Shown one piece after another: positions 1 to 6,606 of a DNA stretch of 7,626 nt. The DNA is from an uncultured Planctomycetaceae bacterium (lineage in GTDB: Bacteria > Planctomycetota > Planctomycetia > Planctomycetales > Planctomycetaceae), in contig CAIXQV010000974.1 of assembly GCA_903921605.1 (NCBI GenBank), positions 1-7,626 of the forward strand, read 5' to 3'. Below the pieces are notes generated by a model. It was not told the DNA's origin. It searched no databases and was given only the letters and a program-made list of their open reading frames with translations. Numbering within the stretch: the first letter of the stretch is position 1; each line of letters opens with the position of its first letter. Made by a program: the position numbers and the translations under genes.

Positions 1-1361
1 AGCAGCAGACTACGGAAGTGATATTCCTGAGGCTGCCCATTACTGTGGAGCTGAAGTCCCAACTGACAGGCCTGAAGCATTTCAGGCTTATCTGTGAAAT
101 CAAAAACTTCTTCGCCGTTTGCTGCGAAACGAATTCGATCACCGCGGACCAGAATTTCAATCTGATTCCACTGGCCTTTCTTCTCCAATTCATTTCCGCG
201 GCCAACCGGGGCCACGCGATTTCGGCGATGAGCATCCCAGATGCCCCAGTCATGACAGAACATCAGCAACGGACCTTTGAAGCCGAACTTGTTTTCGCCT
301 TCATCCGTAAATTGTTCACCAAGAGCGGCCACCGCCGAGTGCATTGTGGAGTGCTTGTCGCTCATCGTCTGCTTTACTTCGAGCAGCATGCGGAAGTTGC
401 GGTACTTCTTCGCCGTAAACAGATAGGTGCTGCTGGCAACTTTGTCGTCGTTGGCACCGCGAATCATTCCGTGGTTCACAGACCAGCGAGTTTCATCGCC
501 CGACCATCCGGACAGATCCTTGCCGTTAAAAAGGTGCTGAACAGTTTCGGTTTTTGGGATACGTGATTCGACACTCAGAGGTTCAGAGAAATCGGTTTCC
601 GGTTTCTCCAGATCGAGTTCCTTGATCCAGGTGTTACGATACCGAACGTCATGGCCTTCGCACTGCAGCTTAATTCCGCCTGGCGTGTCAGTGATCCCTT
701 TTCCACCGTCGTTCCCGCCGTCAATTCCGGAGTTAGGGCCGCCCCAGACCTGATTGATTTCAAAGTTGTGATGTACTTTCTGGCCGTTGAAGTAAACCGT
801 CGCCCGAGCTTTCTCAACGCGCTGACCGTCTTTGAATCGAGCGGCTCGGAAGACAACATCGTAGGAGTTCCAGCTTCCTCGACCGTTGTATGCGTAATAT
901 GGTGACTCGGTTTCATTAATGATGGCCGCCATCCCGTGTGGAGTATCATCACCATCCAGGACCTGAATCTCATGGCGATTCTGCAGATAGACGCCACTGT
1001 TGCCACCGGGATTCATGATCAGCAACTCAATGTGCAGGCGGAAATCGCGATACTCTTTTTTGGTCACAATATCGGCTGCCCCGAATCGTCCGCCAGCGGC
1101 TGCCGGATCATCGGTCATCACTGCCGTGCCACCATCAACCGGGTCGTCGACGATCTTCCATTTAATCGGGAGCGAAGATTTGAATCCGGGGCCCTGCCAG
1201 TACGTCCATTTCTCATCCAGCATTTCGCGAGAACCATCGATCAGTATCTCGGCGCCCTCGATCGGTGCGGCTCCCACGCCAACATCGGCACGGCAATCCA
1301 AGTTGAGCGCCGACAGACAGATGAACAGCAAGGGGATCCATGAGGTTCGACGTGAGACCAT
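1..1361 (-). CDS. Exported protein with two DUF1080 (3-keto-disaccharide hydrolase) domains, 3' end outside window
   Basis: The reading frame is open from an ATG at 1361 to the left edge, giving 453 full residues with no stop, so the C-terminus is missing. A GGAG at 1371-1374 lies 9 nt before the ATG. Residues 1-25 form a Sec signal peptide: RR near the N-terminus, a hydrophobic core WIPLLFICLSALNL, and probable cleavage after CRA. Two DUF1080 jelly-roll domains follow. The first (about 38-250) has the hallmark NSGVYLQNRHEIQVLD (121-136), GSWNSYDVVFRAARF (162-176) and KLQCEGHDVRYRNTWIKEL (231-249). The second (about 275 to the edge) has LFNGKDLSGW (277-286), QWNQIEILVRGDRI (397-410) and LGLQLHSNGQPQEYHFR (434-450). 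The family includes 3-keto-glycoside hydrolases and is much expanded in planctomycetes and Bacteroidetes. Exported carbohydrate turnover is therefore likely, but substrate and activity are inferred. Further domains could lie beyond the edge. Confidence 0.93.
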   Translation of the reverse strand, partial: MVSRRTSWIPLLFICLSALNLDCRADVGVGAAPIEGAEILIDGSREMLDEKWTYWQGPGFKSSLPIKWKIVDDPVDGGTAVMTDDPAAAGGRFGAADIVTKKEYRDFRLHIELLIMNPGGNSGVYLQNRHEIQVLDGDDTPHGMAAIINETESPYYAYNGRGSWNSYDVVFRAARFKDGQRVEKARATVYFNGQKVHHNFEINQVWGGPNSGIDGGNDGGKGITDTPGGIKLQCEGHDVRYRNTWIKELDLEKPETDFSEPLSVESRIPKTETVQHLFNGKDLSGWSGDETRWSVNHGMIRGANDDKVASSTYLFTAKKYRNFRMLLEVKQTMSDKHSTMHSAVAALGEQFTDEGENKFGFKGPLLMFCHDWGIWDAHRRNRVAPVGRGNELEKKGQWNQIEILVRGDRIRFAANGEEVFDFTDKPEMLQACQLGLQLHSNGQPQEYHFRSLL

Positions 1362-1370
1362 TTACGAATA

Positions 1371-1374
1371 CTCC
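1371..1374 (-). promoter_or_regulatory. Ribosome binding site of the DUF1080 gene
   Basis: GGAG on the minus strand, 9 nt upstream of the ATG at 1361. It supports that start, which also places the signal peptide exactly at the N-terminus. Confidence 0.7.
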
Positions 1375-1377
1375 AAA

Positions 1378-1608
1378 TCAGGTGGGAGAGACAGCGATGC
1401 CCGCATAGCTGTCGACTGCGATGAGCGGCTGGTAAAGATCGATGGTGATCGGTCTACGCACAGACTTGCTCGCGATTGTGCAAAGAACGACATCGAACTG
1501 CAAACGAATGCCTTGGAGCCCGGACGTACCTTGACGGCATGGAGAGTGGACGTAGCCGGCTTTTGTGGCGAGATCTACTCGGATGCGGAAAGTGAGCGTC
1601 GTTTTCAC
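1378..1608 (-). CDS. Possible small hypothetical protein, 76 aa
   Basis: A GTG-initiated frame starts 13 nt after the kinase/cyclase stop codon and ends 16 nt before the DUF1080 ATG, so it almost fills the gap. GGACGAGG with its GAGG 4 nt before the GTG could act as a ribosome binding site, although that spacing is short. About 60 percent of third codon positions are G or C, which is compatible with coding sequence. The product is basic, has two cysteines, and shows no signal peptide, membrane segment or motif that I recognise. Against it: the plus strand is also open across this interval, a frame of this length can arise by chance, and the protein resembles no known family. If it is not real, the region is a 260-nt spacer with nothing else recognisable in it. 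Confidence 0.3.
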   Translation of the reverse strand: MKTTLTFRIRVDLATKAGYVHSPCRQGTSGLQGIRLQFDVVLCTIASKSVRRPITIDLYQPLIAVDSYAGIAVSPT

Positions 1609-1621
1609 AACGCCTCGTCCC

Positions 1622-4600
1622 TCATTTTGCCAACCTAAACGCGAGCAGCATCAGCACGCCCGTGTTCAATGGCAGTTCCCTCAGCATACTTTGATCCCTG
1701 AACTCTGCAAGCAGGAGATTCAGATCTTCATCAAGGGCAAGACGTGCCGGCATGATGAGTTCGCCGGGTTCAGCCAATTCCTGCAGTCTTCGAGTTCGTG
1801 AGACCGTTGCACCAAAATAGTCGAGACGATCGTTCAGAGTTGTAACCAACGCCGAGCCCTGGTCAATCACCACTTTTCGTTGAAGTTGATCCTGCCCCGA
1901 TTGTTTTACAATCTCCAGCGCTGCACGAAGGGCGGCGGAAGTGCTCTGAAAGACCGCCAGCAATCCTTCGCCAGATAGTTTTACCACGGCTCCGCCAGCG
2001 CTGCGAATACTTTCGTCAATCTGCATCAGTTGACCACGGATTTTTCCGAACGCCTGTCCGTCGCCGAGTTCGTCATACATGGCTGCGGCATTGCAGAGGT
2101 CGACGTACAGCAATGTAACGCTGGTAATGGAGACGATTTGCCCGGGAGCCAACACATCATACGGGAACAGTTCTCGAAACAGTGGCATCGCAGAAGCCGC
2201 TGCCGCAGTCAGAGCCTGATTTCTGCCTGCCGTCCTCTCCAGACGCACCAGTAAGTCCTGAGCGGTGTTGTTGTTCAGCGAGAACACCTGTTTCCCGGCC
2301 CGAAAGATCGGAACTGATCCCGGCAGTGGCGGACGCAGCATCGAAAGTTCTGCTCGAGTCGCACCTCGGCCTGCCGAAACGGTCAACTCGATAGCAAACG
2401 GAAGTTGCGGGCCTCGAAGCCGATACGAGCCCTCTGATAAAGCCACTTCCAGATCAAACCATTCCCCTGGCGCAAGGCGGATTTGAGCGACGACATGGGC
2501 GGAGAAAGCCGGGCCGCCAATGCAGTAGGTTTTCGTTTCTGCCTGTCGCACGTCGGGATGAGCCCTGAAGATAAGTTCCACAGAGGACGCAAAGTCCACG
2601 TCATACTTCAAATCGCAGGCCGGACAGTACGCATGCTCTTTGAGAGAAGACAGCGTCTCCTGGACGTCGGCAGGAATGCGACATGAAGGGCACAGGATGT
2701 CCCAAAGATGCAGCAGCAATCCTTCCTTTGCGCCCAGCAGACAAGCTCGCACGACCTCGTCCGACGGAAGTTGAAATCGTTCTGCGAAGACGAGCGGGCG
2801 AATGCGAGCGATCTCGAGGTCGGAGGCGTTCTCCAGAAACTGCCGCAGCGTCTCGACGACAGCCGGATCAGTCACCGCAGCAGAGACAGCTTCCATTCGC
2901 TGTTCCAGCCGTCGCTTTCCTCCAGTAGTGATTGCTGCTTTTGCACCAAAGGCATCAGCGCCGATCTGGGCGCCGCGCTGGAGGAAGTCATCGATCTGAC
3001 CATAAACTTTCCGGAACGCCTGCGGAGATCGTCTTCCGAGTTCAAGCCTGCAGATCATTCGCCCGATCCATCCCTTCGGGACCGCGCGAAATCTCTGTGT
3101 CAGCCTGGTACCTCCCCCGGTTGCGGGAAGAAGTTCGACAACATTCATGAACCACACGAAGGGTCCGACTGAAAACTCACGGAGCACACTGAGCCGACGG
3201 CCCTCAACCCACTCATAAGGATGTTCCTGCCATGCCAGCTTCTGACCTGCGATACGAGCTGCAGCGAACCGTTCCACGCCGTGTTCCGGGTGGCGGCGTG
3301 TTGTATAGGAGACAGAAGACAGGCCCAGCGCATGGTTGATTCGATCGGTATTCGACACATACGCCCACAGTTGTTCCGGTGAGGATTTCAATTCACAGGA
3401 GAATTCATACTGAAAGACTTCCATCCCCAAAGAAGAGGGTGCCGGTGGATGGATGCCGATCGATGTCGGTTCACCATGCAACAGTCTTTCCAGATCAGCG
3501 ACAAGATACTCGGCCGTCATGTACCTGGCATCAGGATTCTTCGCGAGACACTTTTCGACGACAACAGTACTGGCATCACTGACACCGGGGCACAACTGCC
3601 GTAGAGAAGGCAGCGACTCGTTGCAGTGAGCGTTCATCACAACGACATGTGAATCACCCGGAAATGGTGGTCGGCCTGCCAGCAGATGAAATAGTGTGGC
3701 ACCCAGCGAGTAAATGTCGGATCGAGCATCGGCCTGAATCCCACGGCACTGTTCCGGTGACATATATAACGGCGTGCCAAGGATTGCACCGTGCTGTGTC
3801 AATGCCATCGATTCCGACTGATCAACAGAACTCGCGAGTCCAAAGTCGGACAGCTTTGCTAAAGGCTCTGCGTTGGTTTCTTCAAGGTCTTCGTTCGCAA
3901 CGAAGTTCGCTCCAGCCTTCGTCAGAAGGATATTGTCCGGCTTGATATCCCGATGAAATATGGACTCTCGATGAGCGACAGCGAGCCCTTTTGCAATATC
4001 CAGAATAATACGGATCGCTGCGGACTCACTGATGGGCCGACCAGAGCGAATCACCGAAGTCAGCGGACCTCCCGAAACAAACTCGAGGGCCAGAAAGTTG
4101 ATCCCAGCATCGTGATTGCTTTCAATCAATCTTGCCACAAACGGGCTGTTGGTTCTGGCCAGCATCCGCGCTTCTTTGGTGAACCGCCGCAACATGAGTG
4201 GATTCACTCCCATGCGATCATTCATCACCTTGATTGCCACCTCAGTGCCGTCGACCGAATCAATCGCACGGTAAACGGTTCCGGCAGCGCCTTCGCCCAG
4301 ACGTTCCTGCAGCTGATAGCGACCAAGTCGATCTGGTATGGTTGACCTGTTCGACTCTGCGCCGTTCGCCGGCACGAGTGTCCGATCGATACCGTCCAGA
4401 GCCAGATCAAGGCCGGCCGGAGCAGGTATGATCGGATTGGCTGCAGCCGTAAAGGATGTGACAGCATTGATTCGCTCCAGAATCTGTGATGTTGTCAGCA
4501 ACTGGACTTGTCGGCTCAATGAATCTGCTTGAAACGGGGCCAGTTGCTCCGGACGGCATGGTTCATTTCCGGCTTGCATCAGTACCAGAGCTGAAGAACA

Positions 4601-5089
4601 CAATTGAGCGACATCGTCTTCAAAATCTTCTCCGGATGCGTTCATCGTCCAGCATGACATGAGATCCAGACACAGTAGTCCATCGTCTGTGATGCGGAGC
4701 TGATCCACAGTGATGCAGCCTGCGTTCATCCCGAGTCGATGCAGTTCGGCAAGCGCTTCGAACAGTCCCTTCAATTGCGACATCATCAGAGAAGCGGAAA
4801 GATCGTGTTTCAGACGACCTTGAACGAGTAAACTTTGGCTGCGAGGAAATACTGCGAACGGAGAAGATGAGTCCATTACCGAATCGAAAGGACGCAGCAG
4901 TGAAGAATGCTGAGTCATCTGAAGTGCGCGGAGTCGACGGAGGAGGGGCTCGATTCCGGTTTCCGAACGATGAATCAGGCGCAGTTCGCAGGGGACATGC
5001 AAGCTGGAAATGGCCTGAAACGCGGACCATGCTCGATATTCGCTCAGTGGGTGTTCCGTCCGGTATGTATCCCTGCCACGAAACTCCAC
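1622..5089 (-). CDS. Multidomain Ser/Thr protein kinase fused to START-like, DUF5939 and class III nucleotide cyclase domains
   Basis: This is a 1155-residue soluble protein with no signal peptide or membrane segment. The GTG start at 5089 has AGGAG 7 nt upstream, and an in-frame TGA lies shortly before it with no other start between. Domains in order: (a) about 15-170, a degenerate kinase-like fold; (b) about 258-540, a kinase with Gly loop GEGAAGTVY (265-273), Lys287 in VAIK, Glu306 in helix C, HRDIKPDN (379-386), DFG (415-417), SPE (444-446) and DIYSLG (458-463), all intact; (c) about 557-705, a START/SRPBCC-like domain; (d) about 730-950, a DUF5939-type region with CPSC (800-803) and CPAC (822-825), then YDVDFASSVEL and YCIGGP; (e) about 986-1148, a class III cyclase domain. 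In the cyclase Asp997 and Lys1037 are present, but the second metal Asp is Glu1041 and the usual Asn is Ser1097. The likely role is cytosolic signalling by protein phosphorylation. Cyclase activity is uncertain. Confidence 0.95.
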   Translation of the reverse strand: MEFRGRDTYRTEHPLSEYRAWSAFQAISSLHVPCELRLIHRSETGIEPLLRRLRALQMTQHSSLLRPFDSVMDSSSPFAVFPRSQSLLVQGRLKHDLSASLMMSQLKGLFEALAELHRLGMNAGCITVDQLRITDDGLLCLDLMSCWTMNASGEDFEDDVAQLCSSALVLMQAGNEPCRPEQLAPFQADSLSRQVQLLTTSQILERINAVTSFTAAANPIIPAPAGLDLALDGIDRTLVPANGAESNRSTIPDRLGRYQLQERLGEGAAGTVYRAIDSVDGTEVAIKVMNDRMGVNPLMLRRFTKEARMLARTNSPFVARLIESNHDAGINFLALEFVSGGPLTSVIRSGRPISESAAIRIILDIAKGLAVAHRESIFHRDIKPDNILLTKAGANFVANEDLEETNAEPLAKLSDFGLASSVDQSESMALTQHGAILGTPLYMSPEQCRGIQADARSDIYSLGATLFHLLAGRPPFPGDSHVVVMNAHCNESLPSLRQLCPGVSDASTVVVEKCLAKNPDARYMTAEYLVADLERLLHGEPTSIGIHPPAPSSLGMEVFQYEFSCELKSSPEQLWAYVSNTDRINHALGLSSVSYTTRRHPEHGVERFAAARIAGQKLAWQEHPYEWVEGRRLSVLREFSVGPFVWFMNVVELLPATGGGTRLTQRFRAVPKGWIGRMICRLELGRRSPQAFRKVYGQIDDFLQRGAQIGADAFGAKAAITTGGKRRLEQRMEAVSAAVTDPAVVETLRQFLENASDLEIARIRPLVFAERFQLPSDEVVRACLLGAKEGLLLHLWDILCPSCRIPADVQETLSSLKEHAYCPACDLKYDVDFASSVELIFRAHPDVRQAETKTYCIGGPAFSAHVVAQIRLAPGEWFDLEVALSEGSYRLRGPQLPFAIELTVSAGRGATRAELSMLRPPLPGSVPIFRAGKQVFSLNNNTAQDLLVRLERTAGRNQALTAAAASAMPLFRELFPYDVLAPGQIVSITSVTLLYVDLCNAAAMYDELGDGQAFGKIRGQLMQIDESIRSAGGAVVKLSGEGLLAVFQSTSAALRAALEIVKQSGQDQLQRKVVIDQGSALVTTLNDRLDYFGATVSRTRRLQELAEPGELIMPARLALDEDLNLLLAEFRDQSMLRELPLNTGVLMLLAFRLAK

Positions 5090-5096
5090 AAAGTTA

Positions 5097-5101
5097 CTCC
5101 T
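5097..5101 (-). promoter_or_regulatory. Ribosome binding site deciding the GTG start of the kinase/cyclase gene
   Basis: AGGAG on the minus strand, 7 nt before the GTG at 5089. No ATG, GTG or TTG occurs in frame between this GTG and the upstream in-frame TGA, so the site and frame together fix the start. Confidence 0.75.
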
Positions 5102-5290
5102 GCCACAATCGTCGCCAGTTCAAGACGGAACCGACGTAGAGCATAGTGCGTAATAAGCTCTCTGTCCCGTCCGGACTGATTGAGCGACGATCGCCGGAGA
5201 TAATGCCGCATTTCCGTTAGGTCCCATAGTTGATGTTGACCGAGGTGCTAAGATGCCCGAACTCCTTGGCCGTGCGTTGTGAGTTCTTGT

Positions 5291-5294
5291 GGAG
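5291..5294 (+). promoter_or_regulatory. Ribosome binding site favouring the ATG at 5304
   Basis: GGAG lies 9 nt before ATG 5304. The in-frame GTG at 5289 overlaps this motif and has only a weak GAG before it, so the ATG five codons downstream is the better start. Confidence 0.65.
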
Positions 5295-5303
5295 CCAGTT
5301 TCC

Positions 5304-6203
5304 ATGATCAGTGCGCGAACCGCAAAATCTCTGTCCCCGTGGATGTGGCTTAGCGTAAGAATTGCCATCCTTGTCGTAGTGGCTGCTCGCCAGATCGCGG
5401 TCGTGAAGGCGGCCCAGGAGAGTCCCGAGCTTGTCGTTTCTCAGCTCGGAGATCTGCCGGTTGTCATTTCCGCTCCGCATGGTGGCAATCTGGAAATTCC
5501 CGGTGTGCCTCCTCGGAAAGGTGAAGGACTGGAAGTGGGAGCGTCCGGATTCAGAGTCGTACGCGATGGAGGCACGGAAGAGTTGGCGCTGGAAGTCGCG
5601 AAGCAACTGGCTGAACGTATGAAGGGGCGGCCGTCGTTTGTCATATCACGCGTTCATCGACGTTATGTTGACTTCAATCGGCCTCCCGAAATTGCCGTTG
5701 AACATACTCAGGCTCGGGTCGTCTATGATCAATACCATACGGCGGTTGCTGATGCCGTTCGGACTATTCGTGAGAAACACATGTTCGGTCTGTTGATCGA
5801 TATCCATGGTCAGGGTTCGTCTGCAGAAACTGTGTACCGAGGCACATCGAACGGACTAACCGTGTCAGGCCAGCGCAAACAGTATGGCGAGGAGTTTCAT
5901 GCCGGAGAGAACTCTTTGCTGGGGTTGCTGAAGAAACGAGGCTGGAAGGTGCACCCTGATCCATTCGATGGAAAAGAACAGGCAGGGTTTACCGGCGGCC
6001 ATATCGTTCGAGCTTACGGAAGCCACCGGTCCGATGGCATTGACGCGATTCAACTGGAACTCGGCGGTAACTATCGCAAGACTGCTGTTCGCGAACGAAT
6101 CGCAGGAGAAATGGCTGATGCGATTGCTGAGCATATTGAACTGGTCACGACAGCCGGCAAAAAATCGAACGCGGTAACTACTCCTCGGTCTGCGAAAGAA
6201 TGA
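5304..6203 (+). CDS. Exported N-formylglutamate amidohydrolase-like protein
   Basis: This protein has 299 residues from ATG 5304. Residues 1-36 look like a signal peptide or N-terminal anchor: basic residues Arg5 and Lys8, then a hydrophobic WMWLSVRIAILVVVAA (13-28) interrupted by Arg19, with probable cleavage near VKA at 34-36. The body matches the N-formylglutamate amidohydrolase (FGase) fold: SAPHGG (56-61) with His59, RDGGTEELA (87-95), RRYVDFNRPP (119-128), DIHGQGS (166-172) with His168, and LELGGNYR (251-258) with Glu252. His59, His168 and the acidic residues are the likely metal-site and catalytic positions by family analogy. Canonical HutG-type enzymes are cytosolic and act in histidine catabolism, but no hut gene is visible here and this protein appears exported. 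The true substrate is therefore unknown, perhaps another formyl- or acyl-amide or a peptide. It ends in a 4-nt overlap with the EthD gene. Confidence 0.85.
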   Translation: MISARTAKSLSPWMWLSVRIAILVVVAARQIAVVKAAQESPELVVSQLGDLPVVISAPHGGNLEIPGVPPRKGEGLEVGASGFRVVRDGGTEELALEVAKQLAERMKGRPSFVISRVHRRYVDFNRPPEIAVEHTQARVVYDQYHTAVADAVRTIREKHMFGLLIDIHGQGSSAETVYRGTSNGLTVSGQRKQYGEEFHAGENSLLGLLKKRGWKVHPDPFDGKEQAGFTGGHIVRAYGSHRSDGIDAIQLELGGNYRKTAVRERIAGEMADAIAEHIELVTTAGKKSNAVTTPRSAKE

Positions 6204-6535
6204 CGATGTATCGACTGACGGTCATTTATGGCCATCCCACGAACCCCGATGAATTCCTGCGCTACTACCGGGAAGTTCATCTTCCTCTCGCAAAAAAAAT
6301 GCATGGTTTCAAGGGCTGGACCATAGGACTGTGTGAACCAGTTGTGCCGGGTGAAAAGCCAGCCTACTTTATGATCGTTGGACTTTACGCAGAAACGCGA
6401 GAAGCCATTGAGGCGATTCTCGTGTCGCCGGAAGGGAAAGCATCAGTTGCGGATGTGGCGAACTTCGCCACGGGCGGCGCGACATTTTTCTTTGATCGGG
6501 AGGAAGTGCTGATCCCGGTCGTGCTGAATGATTAG
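6200..6535 (+). CDS. EthD family protein (dimeric alpha/beta barrel)
   Basis: This 111-residue protein contains an EthD domain spanning nearly its whole length. Visible family features are YRLTVIYGHPTNPDEFLRYY at the N-terminus, YYREVHLPLAKKM (22-34) with the conserved His27, and SPEGKASVADVANFATGGA (76-94). Members form small ferredoxin-like dimers. The name comes from the ethyl tert-butyl ether degradation locus, but most members have no assigned reaction. The start ATG at 6200 forms an ATGA overlap with the stop of the upstream gene, which implies translational coupling. A second in-frame ATG at 6206 has GAAAG a few bases upstream and is an alternative start that would shorten the protein by two residues. 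There is no signal peptide, so it should be cytosolic, unlike its exported partner. Its role with that partner is not known. Confidence 0.88.
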   Translation: MTMYRLTVIYGHPTNPDEFLRYYREVHLPLAKKMHGFKGWTIGLCEPVVPGEKPAYFMIVGLYAETREAIEAILVSPEGKASVADVANFATGGATFFFDREEVLIPVVLND

Positions 6536-6547
6536 TGGTGGAGAGAG

Positions 6548-6600
6548 TCCCGTCGTCGGAGCGACGGGCGTACCGTACACCCGTCGCTCCGCCGACGGGA
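6548..6600. terminator. Long palindrome between convergent genes, likely bidirectional terminator or REP-like element
   Basis: Two 21-nt arms (6548-6568 and 6580-6600) are inverted repeats with one mismatch, around an 11-nt loop. On the plus strand the hairpin is followed by TTTAATTT, a weak T-rich tail. It begins 12 nt after the EthD stop and ends 6 nt before the stop of the convergent heme-protein gene, an ideal place for a shared terminator. Each arm is itself a small hairpin, CCCGTCG-N6-CGACGGG (6549-6568 and 6580-6599), a composition typical of dispersed REP-like palindromes. Confidence 0.75.
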
Positions 6601-6606
6601 TTTAAT

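Larger units (their letters stand above)
5090..5303. other. Divergent intergenic region between the kinase/cyclase gene and the FGase-like gene
   Basis: About 210 nt separate two genes read away from each other, so promoters for both should lie here. For the minus strand, a weak candidate is GGGACA (5163-5168) and TATGCT (5140-5145) spaced by 17 nt, each matching four of six consensus bases. For the plus strand TTGACC occurs at 5236-5241, but I found no well-spaced -10 element. No clear operator, riboswitch or hairpin was seen. Planctomycete promoters are poorly described, so these matches carry little weight. Confidence 0.4.

Noticed and set aside
18..566. Plus-strand open frame of 182 codons
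   Set aside because: It is antisense to the second DUF1080 domain, whose motifs are read on the minus strand.
575..1006. Minus-strand frame of 143 codons inside the DUF1080 gene
   Set aside because: It is out of frame with the DUF1080 coding sequence and reads as low-complexity shadow sequence without motifs.
1000..1638. Plus-strand open frame of 212 codons
   Set aside because: It lies antisense to the DUF1080 gene, which has clear family motifs and a signal peptide. The product shows no recognisable domain.
5289..5303. GTG at 5289 as start of the FGase-like gene
   Set aside because: It overlaps the GGAG that serves the ATG at 5304. The ATG gives a cleaner signal peptide.
5217..5606. Minus-strand frame of 129 codons over the divergent region and the FGase-like gene
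   Set aside because: It is antisense to the FGase-like catalytic motif SAPHGG and has no family resemblance or good ribosome binding site.
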